A stretch of 14,882 nucleotides of DNA from an uncultured Sutterella sp. (lineage in GTDB: Bacteria; Pseudomonadota; Gammaproteobacteria; Burkholderiales; Burkholderiaceae_F): the NCBI GenBank assembly GCA_900554675.1, contig USIM01000005.1, positions 1 to 14,882 on the forward strand. The letters are read 5' to 3'. The translations under genes and the position numbers were made by a program. The notes beneath the pieces were generated by a model. That model had not been told where the DNA came from and made no database searches. It saw only the letters and a list, made by a program, of their open reading frames with translations. Every line of letters starts with the position of its first letter. Within the stretch, counting starts at the first letter, position 1. Shown one piece after another: positions 1 to 8,007 of the stretch.

Positions 1-1
1 T

Positions 2-2020
2 GTAGCTTTTGTTGGCCATGGTTCCACGGGTAAAACAACTTTGGTTGAAGCCTTGCTCTATCGCAGTGGCATGATCAAGGAAGTCGGCGCCATCGAAAAA
101 GCCAACACCGTTTGTGACTTCGATCCCCTCGAAAAAGAAGTTCAACACTCTCTTCGCACGAGTGTGACTCACTTAAATGCTCAAAAAGATGACGGAACGC
201 CCGTCAGAATTCACTTACTTGATACCCCGGGGTACCCCGATTGCGTGGGCCAAGCCTTAGGCGCATTGGACGCCGTTAAGACGGTTTGCGTTGTTGTGGA
301 CGCCACCAAGGGCATTGAATTGATGACGCGTCGCATGATGGAATGGGCCAAAGAACGTAACCTTTGCCGCATGATCGTTATCAATAAGATTGATCAACCC
401 AATATCGATTTCATGAAGTTATTGGGTGAATTGCGTGAAGCCTTCGGCAATGAAGTGCTTCCGTTGAACTTACCGAATAAAGATTGCACCCACGTGATCG
501 ACTGTTTCGATAACGATAAGGGTGAAGCCAATTTCGCATCCGTGGAACGTGTTCAACAAGCTTTTATTGAACGCGTTGTTGAAATGGATGACGAAACGAT
601 GGAACGCTACCTCGAAGAAGGTTCCGTTGATCCCAAGAGCTTGCACGCACCGTTGACCAAAGCTTTGCGTCTTGGCCACATCATTCCGGTGTGCTTCACC
701 TCCGCTAAGAATTTAATCGGTATGCGTGACTTAACGAAGGTTTTCGTTCGTCACCTCCCGAACCCGACCGAAGCCAACGCTCCGTTGTTCTACCGCGCTG
801 ACGGTTCTGAATACGCAACGTTGCCCGATGCCGATCGTCCCGTGATTGCTCACGTCTTTAAGGTGGTCAACGACCCCTACATCGGCAAGATCGGTTTATT
901 CCGCTTGCACCAAGGTCGCATCGTCAAAGACACGACGTTGTTCGTTGATGAAAGTAAGAAGCCCTTCAAGATTACGCGTCCGATGATGATGCAAGGCAAA
1001 GATGGCCTCGAAGTCGACGAAATGAATCCGGGTAACATCGGTGCCGTTGCCAAGGTCGATGACATTGTCTACGGCAGCGTCTTGCATGATGCCTCGATTG
1101 ACGGCGGCATCTATATGAAGAAGTTGAGCTTCCCGAAACCGATGTTCGGCTTAGCCGTGCGCCCCGCTCGCCGTGGCGACGAAGGTCGTATGTCTGAAGT
1201 GCTTGAAAAGATGGTAAGCGAAGACCCGACTTTGAAGATCGGTCATGACGCCGTTATGAATGAAACCGTGTTGCGTGGCGTAAGCGAACAACACCTTAAG
1301 ATCGTCATTAAACGCATGGCAACGCAATTTAAGTTGGAAGTCGAAACGAGTACGCCTCGTGTGCCTTATCGTGAAACGATTGCCGCACCTGCCGAAGGTC
1401 ATGCACGTCATAAGAAGCAAACGGGCGGCGCCGGTCAATTCGGTGAAGTCTTCCTTCGTATCGAACCGTTGCCGCGTGGCGCAGGCTTTAAGTTCGTTGA
1501 CCAAGTCAAGGGCGGTGCCATTCCCTACAACTTGATTCCTGCCGTTGAAAAGGGCGTTCGCGAAGTGCTCGATCAAGGTTATGTGGCCGGTTACCCGATC
1601 TATGACGTTCGCGTCACGGTCTACGACGGTAAGTATCATCCGGTCGACAGTAAGGAAGTGGCTTTCGTTTCTGCCGGTCGCAAGGCATTCTTGGATGCAT
1701 TGCAAAACGCCAAGGCCACGTTGCTTGAACCGATCGTTCGCATTGAAATTTTGGCACCCGATAACTTTATGGGTGACATTGCAGGCGACCTCGCCAGCCG
1801 TCGTGGTCAAGTGAGTGGCACCGAAAACTTAAACGGCGGCATGATGCTCATCACGGGCCGTGTGCCGTTAACGGGCTTGGATGGTTACGCTAACCGCCTC
1901 AATGCCTTAACGCAAGGTGCGGGTAGCTACTCTGTTGAGTTGGATGCTTATGAACCGGTTCCGGCCAGCGTACAAGCTGACTTAGCGAGCAAGTACCAAC
2001 GCAAGGAAGAGGAAGAGTAA
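2..2020 (+). CDS. Elongation factor G-like translational GTPase (FusA paralogue), 5' end cut off by window
   Basis: The reading frame is open from base 2, so the start lies upstream; probably only about 10-20 residues are missing, because the P-loop (GHGSTGKTT) is at the very edge. G3 is DTPGYPD (bases 221-241) and G4 is NKID (about 374-385). Domains II to V follow in EF-G order, ending in an EEEE tail; 672 residues are visible, close to the usual 680-700. In canonical EF-G the G3 motif is DTPGH, whose His activates the hydrolytic water. Here it is Tyr, as in the EF-G2/'EF-G-like' branch. The protein is cytoplasmic and presumably ribosome-associated, but the role of this branch is poorly defined and it should not be taken as the main translocase. 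It is not in a str operon here. A strong terminator follows 19 bases after the stop, so it ends its transcript. Family assignment is firm; function is inference. Confidence 0.93.
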   Translation, partial: VAFVGHGSTGKTTLVEALLYRSGMIKEVGAIEKANTVCDFDPLEKEVQHSLRTSVTHLNAQKDDGTPVRIHLLDTPGYPDCVGQALGALDAVKTVCVVVDATKGIELMTRRMMEWAKERNLCRMIVINKIDQPNIDFMKLLGELREAFGNEVLPLNLPNKDCTHVIDCFDNDKGEANFASVERVQQAFIERVVEMDDETMERYLEEGSVDPKSLHAPLTKALRLGHIIPVCFTSAKNLIGMRDLTKVFVRHLPNPTEANAPLFYRADGSEYATLPDADRPVIAHVFKVVNDPYIGKIGLFRLHQGRIVKDTTLFVDESKKPFKITRPMMMQGKDGLEVDEMNPGNIGAVAKVDDIVYGSVLHDASIDGGIYMKKLSFPKPMFGLAVRPARRGDEGRMSEVLEKMVSEDPTLKIGHDAVMNETVLRGVSEQHLKIVIKRMATQFKLEVETSTPRVPYRETIAAPAEGHARHKKQTGGAGQFGEVFLRIEPLPRGAGFKFVDQVKGGAIPYNLIPAVEKGVREVLDQGYVAGYPIYDVRVTVYDGKYHPVDSKEVAFVSAGRKAFLDALQNAKATLLEPIVRIEILAPDNFMGDIAGDLASRRGQVSGTENLNGGMMLITGRVPLTGLDGYANRLNALTQGAGSYSVELDAYEPVPASVQADLASKYQRKEEEE

Positions 2021-2039
2021 CTTCTTAGACTAGGTTAAC

Positions 2040-2080
2040 AACATCGCAGAAATTCTTTCGGGTTTCTGCGATGTTTTGCT
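2040..2080 (+). terminator. Rho-independent terminator of the EF-G-like gene
   Basis: A perfect 13-bp stem pairs 2040-2052 (AACATCGCAGAAA) with 2063-2075 around a 10-base loop, followed by a T-rich tail. It lies just after the stop at 2020 and separates this gene from aspS. Confidence 0.88.
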
Positions 2081-2189
2081 TTGCTTTGATGGGTCACAAC
2101 GAGAGCACTCGTACAAAAAACGTCACTTTCAGGCTAAAATACATCGATTAATTCTTTGGGAACTCTTTTCCCGTCAATTGGGAGCATTT

Positions 2190-3986
2190 ATGCGTACCGA
2201 ATATACCGGTCTTATCAATGAGTCTTTCATTGGTCAAACGGTGACCCTTTTTGGTTGGGTTCACCGCCGCCGTGACCACGGTGGTGTGATTTTTATTGAC
2301 TTGCGCGATCGCGAAGGTTTGTTGCAAGTCGTTTGCGACCCGGATCGCCCGGAAGTTTTCTCCACGGCCGATTCTGTTCGTAATGAATTTTGCTTGAAAG
2401 TTGTTGGCTTAGTTCGCGCCCGTCCTGAAGGCACGACCAATCCTGACTTGGTTTCCGGCGGTGTCGAAGTGCTCTGCCAAGAATTGGAAATCCTCAATAA
2501 GTCTGAAACGCCCCCGTTCCATTTGGACGACGAAAACTTGTCTGAAACGACACGTTTGTCTTATCGCGTTTTGGATTTGCGTCGCTTGCAAATGCAACGT
2601 AACCTCAAGTTGCGTTACAAGGTCGCATTGACCATCCGCAACCACTTGGATCGCCAAGGTTTCATCGACATCGAAACCCCGATGCTCACGCGCAGCACCC
2701 CGGAAGGTGCTCGTGACTACTTGGTTCCGAGCCGTGTGCACGACGGTCACTTCTACGCATTGCCGCAATCCCCGCAATTGTTTAAGCAATTGTTGATGGT
2801 GGCTGGCTTTGACCGCTACTACCAAATCGTTAAGTGCTTCCGTGACGAAGACTTGCGTGCCGACCGCCAACCTGAATTCACCCAAGTGGATATTGAAACG
2901 TCCTTCTTAAGCGAAATCGAAATCCGCAACATCATGGAAAACATGATTCGTCAAGTTTTCAAGGAAACGATTGATGTTGATTTGGCTGATCCCTACCCCG
3001 TGATGACGTGGCACGAAGCCATGACGCGTTTCGGCTCTGATAAGCCCGACTTGCGCATCAAGGGTATCGAACTTCGTGAAATCACCGAACAAGCCAAGAC
3101 GAGCGAATTCAAGGTCTTCCGTTCTGCTACGGAATTGGCCGACGGTAAGGTTGTTGCCATGAACGTTCCGCACGCTGCCAGCATGCCGCGTTCTGAGATT
3201 GACGCCTACACGGAATTCGTCAAGATCTACGGTGCCAAGGGTTTGGCCTACATTAAGGTTAACGAAAAGGCCAAGGGTCGCGAAGGCTTGCAAAGCCCGA
3301 TCGTGAAGAACTTGTCCGATGAACTCTTGGCTCACATCCTCGAAGTGACGGGCGCACAAGACGGCGACGTGATCTTCTTCGGCGCAGACCGCGCTAAGAT
3401 CGTCTACGACTCTTTGGGTGCTTTGCGCTTGAAGATCGGCCACAGCGACTTCGGTAAGGCCAACGGTCTTTATGAAGAAGGCTGGAAGGCTTTGTGGGTT
3501 GTTGACTTCCCGATGTTTGAATACGACGAAGAAGAAGACCGCTGGGTTGCTTGTCACCACCCGTTCACGATGCCCAAGGAAGAACATATTGACCTCTTGG
3601 AATCCGATCCGGGTAAGTGCTTGGCCCAAGCCTATGACATGGTCTTAAACGGCTGGGAAATCGGTGGTGGTTCTATCCGTATCCACCGCGCTGACGTTCA
3701 AAGCAAGGTCTTTAGCGCATTGAAGATCGGTCCGGAAGAAGCTCGTGCTAAGTTCGGCTTCTTGCTCGATGCATTGCAATTCGGCGCTCCTCCGCACGGC
3801 GGTATCGCCTTCGGTTTGGACCGTATCGTCACCATCATGGCCGGTGCTCCGTCCATCCGTGACGTGATTGCCTTCCCGAAGACGCAACGCGCTCAATGCT
3901 TGCTCACACAAGCTCCGGCTCCTGTGGACGAAAAGCAATTGCGTGAATTGCACATCCGTTTGCGTAACCCGCAACCTGCAGAATAA
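2190..3986 (+). CDS. aspS: Aspartyl-tRNA synthetase, probably non-discriminating (Asp/Asn)
   Basis: Charges tRNA with aspartate in the cytoplasm (class IIb aaRS). I start it at ATG 2190, preceded by GGGAG at a spacing of about 6 and giving the family N-terminus MRTEY; an upstream in-frame extension to 2076 runs into the terminator and is rejected. Length is 598 residues, normal for bacteria. An N-terminal OB-fold anticodon domain contains [11 protein letters not shown] and IDLRDREG. The class II core has motif 1 (near [16 protein letters not shown]), motif 2 ([16 protein letters not shown]), the bacterial GAD insertion, and motif 3 (GIAFGLDR). His30 and Gly81 replace the Leu and Lys of E. coli AspRS. 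In Pseudomonas this His/Gly pair allows charging of tRNA-Asn, so Asn-tRNA would be completed by GatCAB. Identity is very firm; dual specificity is inference from two residues. Confidence 0.97.
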   Translation: MRTEYTGLINESFIGQTVTLFGWVHRRRDHGGVIFIDLRDREGLLQVVCDPDRPEVFSTADSVRNEFCLKVVGLVRARPEGTTNPDLVSGGVEVLCQELEILNKSETPPFHLDDENLSETTRLSYRVLDLRRLQMQRNLKLRYKVALTIRNHLDRQGFIDIETPMLTRSTPEGARDYLVPSRVHDGHFYALPQSPQLFKQLLMVAGFDRYYQIVKCFRDEDLRADRQPEFTQVDIETSFLSEIEIRNIMENMIRQVFKETIDVDLADPYPVMTWHEAMTRFGSDKPDLRIKGIELREITEQAKTSEFKVFRSATELADGKVVAMNVPHAASMPRSEIDAYTEFVKIYGAKGLAYIKVNEKAKGREGLQSPIVKNLSDELLAHILEVTGAQDGDVIFFGADRAKIVYDSLGALRLKIGHSDFGKANGLYEEGWKALWVVDFPMFEYDEEEDRWVACHHPFTMPKEEHIDLLESDPGKCLAQAYDMVLNGWEIGGGSIRIHRADVQSKVFSALKIGPEEARAKFGFLLDALQFGAPPHGGIAFGLDRIVTIMAGAPSIRDVIAFPKTQRAQCLLTQAPAPVDEKQLRELHIRLRNPQPAE

Positions 3987-4006
3987 TCCGCAGTAGGAAA
4001 AAAAGA

Positions 4007-4034
4007 AGCGCCGAAAATTCGGCGCTCTTTTTTA
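4007..4034. terminator. Bidirectional terminator between aspS and the convergent lipoprotein gene
   Basis: An 8-9 bp GC-rich stem (AGCGCCGA 4007-4014, TCGGCGCT 4019-4026) has an A-run on its left (about 3997-4004) and CTTTTTTT on its right. Each strand therefore gives a hairpin followed by U's. It lies 21 bases after the aspS stop and touches the end of the minus-strand gene. Confidence 0.88.
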
Positions 4035-4543
4035 ATTCAGTTTCAAGAAATCTCCGTCATTATCCCAGGGATCTTGTGTAATCGCCCACTCGGTAACAAC
4101 GTCTTTGCGGTCAAACTGCACCCAAAATGCCATCCGATGGCCACCCACTTCTTCAAAGCGGTACATGTAAGCGGTTTGATCTTGAAGTCGGAATTCGTAC
4201 TCCTGAGCGCAACGACCAAAGAGTTGGTAAATGTCAGCCTTAGTATGGACACCCACCTTCACTAATTTGAAGTGTTCTTCGTTCATGGTTCTTTCTTTGC
4301 CGATGAAACGACCGTCTTTATCAAAGTGCATCCAATAGGTTTCAAATCCAAAGGGTTGACCGGAATAAACCAAGGTAAAACGACCGGGTACTCAATACGC
4401 GAGTCCGGCACGCCGATTTGATTCACAACGGAAGCCTCTTCTTGACCGGGCTTGACCCAATCCGGATGCATCGCACAACCGGATAACATTCCCATTCCCA
4501 AAGCCGCACATAAAAGCGCAATGATTTTTGTTTTCGCTGGCAT
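4032..4543 (-). pseudogene. SmpA/OmlA-fold outer-membrane lipoprotein, split by a frameshift
   Basis: Two minus-strand frames make one protein. The first runs from ATG 4543 (preceded by AGGAGA at good spacing). It has a lipoprotein signal: KTK, a hydrophobic stretch, and lipobox LSGC with Cys23. It continues with GQEEASVVNQIGVPDSRIEYP, the first strand-helix unit of SmpA/OmlA-like lipoproteins. In this frame homology is then lost and a meaningless tail runs to 4283. The matching continuation (GRFTLVYSGQPFGFETYW, then a second repeat ending at 4032) is in another frame. That frame has a TGA just before the join, and its only start is a late TTG at 4373. The shift lies near 4380-4400, where one missing base would restore the frame. 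The family (BamE-related, function here unknown) is an inference from pattern. A sequencing error or a real inactivating mutation are both possible. Confidence 0.75.
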
Positions 4544-4651
4544 GACTTGTTCTCCTACTCTATAGAAAATTGTATCTCAAAAGGCGGTTACAACCTGAGC
4601 AATATTCTGTTTCAGGATGTCTCTGGCATTTAAGCGAGTATCATTGGTTGT

Positions 4652-5851
4652 ATGTCTCAAAATATTGCTATGCGCTCTGTCATTCCACTTGCTCTGACTT
4701 CCACCATGGTCGTTCAAACCATGGCAACGGCCTCGACCGTGACACTGTCTGCCATCGCTCCGTTGGTGGCCGTCTCTCTTGGTGTCCCGAGTTCCTTTAT
4801 CGGCACATACGTTTGTTGCCTCTACATTGGCGCGGCCATATCAGCGGTGATTGGTGGCACCATGGTGACGCGTTACGGCGGCATTCATGTTTCGCAAGGA
4901 GCGCTTGTTTTAGCCGCCATTGGTTTACTCTTAAGTTCCTTCTCACATTTCGGTGTGATTTATTTGGGAGCTTTCTGTTTAGGTTTGAGTTACGGCCCCA
5001 TCACTCCGGCTTCAAGTGACATTTTGGCGCACACTGTTCCAAAAGAACGCATGGGTTTTGTCTTTTCACTCAAGCAAACCGCCGTCCCTTTGGGAAGCGC
5101 CTTAACGGGATTAGTGATTCCCAGCATTGCTTTGTGGGCCAACGATTGGCACGCTGGCCCTCACGTCATGGCGATTTTGGCACTTTGTGTGGCCTTACTT
5201 GTCATGTACCACCGCGATCGCTTGGACGATCACATGGATCGAACGTTTAAATTCAGTATTCAATCGGTGTTAAACGCATTGAGGTTGGTTACGACTGATA
5301 AAGGCCTTCGCAGTATGTGCGTGGCATCCTTTGTCTATAACGGCACGCAAATGTGTGTTTTGAGTTTTCTGGTTGCCTACCTCGTTGAAGACATCTCGAT
5401 TTCCATCGTTGTCGCCGGAATGCTTTTGACCGCAACCGGTATTGGTGGCATCTGCGGACGTCTTTTTTGGGGCATTTTTTCCGATTGGATTCACTCGGCT
5501 CGAATCACATTGTCAATTCTTGGCTTTTTAATGGCAGCCATGCTGTCTTTAACAGGCTTTTTTAACGCTGAAACATCGATTTATTGGATGGTTACTACTG
5601 CGGTTTGCTTAGGCGCTTCTGCTATTGGTTGGAACGGCGTTTATTTGGCCAATGTTGCACGCATTGCCCCTGAAGGTAAAGCAAGTGTTGCCACCGGTGG
5701 CACGCTCTTTTTCACGTTCGGCGGTGCGATTTTCTTACCGTTACTCTTTGGTTGGATACACAGCCTCTCAGCTCACTACTTCATGAGTTTTTACAGTGTG
5801 GCGGCACTGTGTGCAACCACTGCGCTTTGGCTATTAATTGGGAAACGCTAA
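4652..5851 (+). CDS. Major facilitator superfamily transporter, substrate unknown
   Basis: A 399-residue polytopic inner-membrane protein with about 12 hydrophobic segments in two bundles of six, separated by a charged central loop around YHRDRLDDHMDRTFKF. GGTMVTRYGG between TM2 and TM3 fits the MFS loop 2-3 signature, and GRLFWGIFSDW is its counterpart in the second half. The closest style is the CynX/YbjJ/NNP-like set of small-anion or drug carriers, but no substrate can be read off. The chosen start at ATG 4652 has no good Shine-Dalgarno; ATG 4670 is an alternative. It is divergent from the lipoprotein gene (108-base gap) and its stop overlaps the stop of the convergent mtnA operon, so it is probably transcribed alone. 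Confidence 0.88.
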   Translation: MSQNIAMRSVIPLALTSTMVVQTMATASTVTLSAIAPLVAVSLGVPSSFIGTYVCCLYIGAAISAVIGGTMVTRYGGIHVSQGALVLAAIGLLLSSFSHFGVIYLGAFCLGLSYGPITPASSDILAHTVPKERMGFVFSLKQTAVPLGSALTGLVIPSIALWANDWHAGPHVMAILALCVALLVMYHRDRLDDHMDRTFKFSIQSVLNALRLVTTDKGLRSMCVASFVYNGTQMCVLSFLVAYLVEDISISIVVAGMLLTATGIGGICGRLFWGIFSDWIHSARITLSILGFLMAAMLSLTGFFNAETSIYWMVTTAVCLGASAIGWNGVYLANVARIAPEGKASVATGGTLFFTFGGAIFLPLLFGWIHSLSAHYFMSFYSVAALCATTALWLLIGKR

Positions 5852-6087
5852 GGATGAACTTGGTGCTCTTTGATATCGGACTCGATGCTATCGACCAAAT
5901 CGTGAAAATTTTGACGCACCTGTGCTTCAGAGCACCCCAACACCAAGGCATCTTCTAAAGCATCTTTGAGTAACGTACGAAGCTCTTCGTAGTTTTCATT
6001 GAGAACTTTGACTTTTTCAGTGCAAGACACGGGAGAGCCATCAGGCTTAATCCAGCAAGGCGCACCCAAATTATTTTTGTTTGCCAT
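5848..6087 (-). CDS. Small conserved hypothetical protein, last gene of the mtnA operon
   Basis: 79 residues, soluble, no signal or membrane segment. It has two Cys near the N-terminus (APCWIKPDG, VSCTEK), then KVLNENYEELR and an acidic helical region (LLKDALEDALVLGCSEAQVRQ). From memory, short proteins with the CTEKxKVLNEN core occur in Burkholderiales genomes without known function. Its ATG (6085-6087) lies inside the end of the aldolase gene (17-base overlap), so translation is likely coupled. Its stop shares bases 5849-5850 with the stop of the convergent MFS gene. The overlap, plus two neighbours with a metabolic role, suggest a helper in the same pathway, but nothing in the sequence shows which. 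Confidence 0.82.
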   Translation of the reverse strand: MANKNNLGAPCWIKPDGSPVSCTEKVKVLNENYEELRTLLKDALEDALVLGCSEAQVRQNFHDLVDSIESDIKEHQVHP

Positions 6088-6751
6088 ACGTTTTGAACCT
6101 TTCTTGAACAGCCTTCATTTTCTCAGAATCTAAAATTTTAGGTGTCCCTAATTGGTAAACCACTGTGTACGTCTTGGCTAAATTTTCGACTTCGTGAGCA
6201 AGTTTGAGCGCTGCTGATAAGTCCATCCCCGTGGCCACAACCCCATGATGCGACAATAGGCATGCGTGACGATTTTCCAAAGCTTTTGCACAATAATCCG
6301 CTAGCTCAGGGGTTCCAAATAAAGCGTAGGGAGCACAAGGAATATCGTCGCCACCGGCCACAGCGACCATATAGTGGAAAGCCGGAATAGACATTTCTTG
6401 ACAGGCCAAAGCGGTGGCATACACAGAATGTGTATGAACAATGGCGTTAACGGTCGGCTTTTGACGAAAAACTTCGGCATGCATCAACCATTCGCTCGAC
6501 GGTAAACGTTTGGCGTTGATATCGTCTAAAGATTGCGCATTAAGAGGCACAAAAACCAGATCGTCCGTTTGGAGTGCTTCGTAGGCAATCCCGGTCGGCG
6601 TAATCAGAAAACCTTCCGTTTGTCCCTTTTTTACACGCACAGAGACGTTACCGCTTTTGTTGACGTTAATGCCTAAGCGGTTCATGTCACAAGCGGTTTG
6701 AATCACCGCTTGTGCTATTTCAAATAACGAGTCGGACACCAGTGGCCTCAC
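6071..6751 (-). CDS. Class II aldolase, FucA/Ald2-like (5-deoxyribulose- or methylthioribulose-1-phosphate aldolase candidate)
   Basis: A zinc-dependent class II aldolase/adducin-fold enzyme of about 226 residues. Visible motifs: GNVSVR near residue 35 (phosphate site), ITPTGIAYE, PSSEW with the catalytic Glu at about 87, the metal ligands H-T-H at about 106-108, and the third metal His in the HHG motif at about 168-169. The pattern follows E. coli FucA almost throughout, including the AVAGGDDIPCAPYALFGT loop. Start: GTG at 6751 overlaps the mtnA stop as GTGA; a TTG at 6754 is an alternative. The partner isomerase suggests the substrate is a 5-substituted ribulose-1-phosphate cleaved to DHAP plus an aldehyde, as in the DHAP shunt. 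Fuculose-1-phosphate is possible but no other fucose gene is near. MtnB dehydratase is a relative, but the SSEW context favours an aldolase. Fold firm, substrate inferred. Confidence 0.87.
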   Translation of the reverse strand: MRPLVSDSLFEIAQAVIQTACDMNRLGINVNKSGNVSVRVKKGQTEGFLITPTGIAYEALQTDDLVFVPLNAQSLDDINAKRLPSSEWLMHAEVFRQKPTVNAIVHTHSVYATALACQEMSIPAFHYMVAVAGGDDIPCAPYALFGTPELADYCAKALENRHACLLSHHGVVATGMDLSAALKLAHEVENLAKTYTVVYQLGTPKILDSEKMKAVQERFKTYGKQK

Positions 6752-7845
6752 CAACGCGTTGAAGCGCGAGCCCCTTCAGGGAAAAGGCGCGTTAAAAATT
6801 CAGGTTGACACACTCCGCGTTCCGTGATGATCCCTGTCACTAAGCGAGCAGGCGTTACGTCAAACGCAGGATTTTCCACATTGATTTGTGGCGGAATCAA
6901 TTCAATCTTCGTTAATTGACCGTCATCGTTCACGCCTTGAACATAACGCAATTCGTTGCCGTCACGATTTTCAATTTCAATACTGTGTTTGCCGTCTTGA
7001 ATCGTCCAGTCAATGGTCGAGAAGGGGGCTGCCACATAAAAAGGCACACCCATATCTTTTGCAGCCAAGGCTTTTAGATAGGTGCCGATCTTATTGGCCA
7101 CGTCACCCACGGCCGTTACACGATCGGCCCCCACAATCACCATATCGACTTCACGATGCTGCATCAAGTGACCGCCTGCATTATCGGCAATGACCGTATG
7201 AGGGACACCGAAAGAGGCCAATTCCCAGGCCGTCAACAAACCTTGATTGCGAGGACGCGTTTCATCAACCCAAACATGAAGCGGAATGCCTTGTTCAAAA
7301 GCAATATAAACCGCAGACAAGGCCGTCCCATAGTCGACCGTTGCCAACCAACCGGCATTGCAGTGGGTCAAAATATTGACCGGTGTACGTTTTTTCGCAT
7401 AAAGTTCGGCAATGAGTTTAGCCCCATGCGTACCAATCGCTCGGTTAGCCAACACATTGGCTTGCGTCATTTCTTCTTCTTTTTTAAGTGCTGCCACAAA
7501 GCGATCTTTAGGGCTTAAAGGCATCGCGGCCTTAACGATACTATCCACCCCCCATTGTAAATCCACTGCCGTAGGACGCGTTGAAATGAGTTCACTTCGA
7601 ACTTGGTGAATCGATTCGTCACTGGGGTCATCTTTAATGGCCAAAACCATACCCCAAGCGCCCGTAATACCAATCAAAGGAGCGCCACGCACCATCATCG
7701 TTGCAATGGCACGTTGAACTTCTTTCCAAGAACGAAGTTCAACCTTTTCAAAGGCATAAGGTAGTTTGGTTTGATCAATAATGCCGATCGCCTGACCGTT
7801 ATCAATTGACCAAATTGTGCGGGTAGGTACACCATTGACTTTCAT
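6748..7845 (-). CDS. mtnA: S-methyl-5-thioribose-1-phosphate isomerase (aldose-ketose isomerase)
   Basis: Converts 5-methylthioribose-1-phosphate to the ribulose-1-phosphate form, and can also act on 5-deoxyribose-1-phosphate. 365 residues, normal length. It carries the eIF2B-alpha/MtnA fold with MVRGAPLIGITGAWG near residue 52, THCNAG with the catalytic Cys162, and IVGADR with the catalytic Asp241, followed by GDVANKIGTY. DETRPRNQG is also typical of MtnA. ATG 7845 has GGAG seven bases upstream. It is the first gene of a minus-strand operon with the class II aldolase (4-base overlap) and the 79-residue gene. No mtnK, mtnP or mtnN and no mtnB/C/D is present, so the phosphorylated substrate must come from enzymes encoded elsewhere. 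The absence of those genes nearby fits a DHAP shunt rather than full methionine salvage, which is an inference. Confidence 0.95.
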   Translation of the reverse strand: MKVNGVPTRTIWSIDNGQAIGIIDQTKLPYAFEKVELRSWKEVQRAIATMMVRGAPLIGITGAWGMVLAIKDDPSDESIHQVRSELISTRPTAVDLQWGVDSIVKAAMPLSPKDRFVAALKKEEEMTQANVLANRAIGTHGAKLIAELYAKKRTPVNILTHCNAGWLATVDYGTALSAVYIAFEQGIPLHVWVDETRPRNQGLLTAWELASFGVPHTVIADNAGGHLMQHREVDMVIVGADRVTAVGDVANKIGTYLKALAAKDMGVPFYVAAPFSTIDWTIQDGKHSIEIENRDGNELRYVQGVNDDGQLTKIELIPPQINVENPAFDVTPARLVTGIITERGVCQPEFLTRLFPEGARASTRW

Positions 7846-7880
7846 AAAAAAACTCCAATGACTTTTTCTTTAATCCTTAC

Positions 7881-7903
7881 TGTTCATTTTAATGAAAAGA
7901 ACA
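7881..7903. promoter_or_regulatory. Palindrome upstream of mtnA, candidate operator
   Basis: TGTTC at 7881-7885 and GAACA at 7899-7903 flank an AT-rich core. The 23-base site has 9 of 11 symmetric positions paired. It is 35-60 bases before the mtnA start and contains a TAAAAT-like -10 on the minus strand, so a bound repressor could block the operon. No regulator gene is nearby. Confidence 0.3.
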
Positions 7904-7969
7904 CCTTGTTTTCGAGCTTTCCGACTGCATCGTAGAGAGAAAATCCCCTCTGCACTTCATAGAAAATTA

Positions 7970-8007
7970 GCGAGGAAACTTGGGACTTTAGCCCCGAGAG
8001 GAATCGC
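7970..8007 (+). other. Structured hairpin at the left end of the IS element
   Basis: An outer stem GCGA (7970-7973) / TCGC (8004-8007) encloses a purine-rich symmetric internal loop (GGAAA / AGGAA) and an inner stem, CTTGGGAC (7979-7986) with GCCCCGAG (7991-7998), closed by TTTA. The inner stem has one mismatch and one G-U pair. IS200-type left ends are known to carry hairpins that stop incoming transcription or mark the cleavage site. The form also resembles the end of TnpB guide RNAs. Which role applies is not decided. Confidence 0.5.

Noticed and set aside
1151..1810. 219-codon minus-strand ORF inside the EF-G-like gene
   Set aside because: It is fully antisense to a strongly supported gene, resembles no family, and arises from the codon bias of the sense strand.
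2076..2189. 38-codon N-terminal extension of aspS
   Set aside because: It starts inside the upstream terminator and adds residues absent from the AspRS family; ATG 2190 has a ribosome site.
2907..3629. 240-codon minus-strand ORF inside aspS
   Set aside because: It mirrors a conserved synthetase core and has no ribosome site or domain.
4570..5019. 149-codon plus-strand ORF overlapping the MFS start
   Set aside because: It overlaps the transporter in another frame, and its composition is that of a frame-shifted membrane gene.
6071..6751. Reading the class II aldolase as MtnB dehydratase of classical methionine salvage
   Set aside because: The PSSEW context and central loop follow FucA, and no mtnC, mtnD or mtnW-type gene is nearby. 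It remains possible but less likely.
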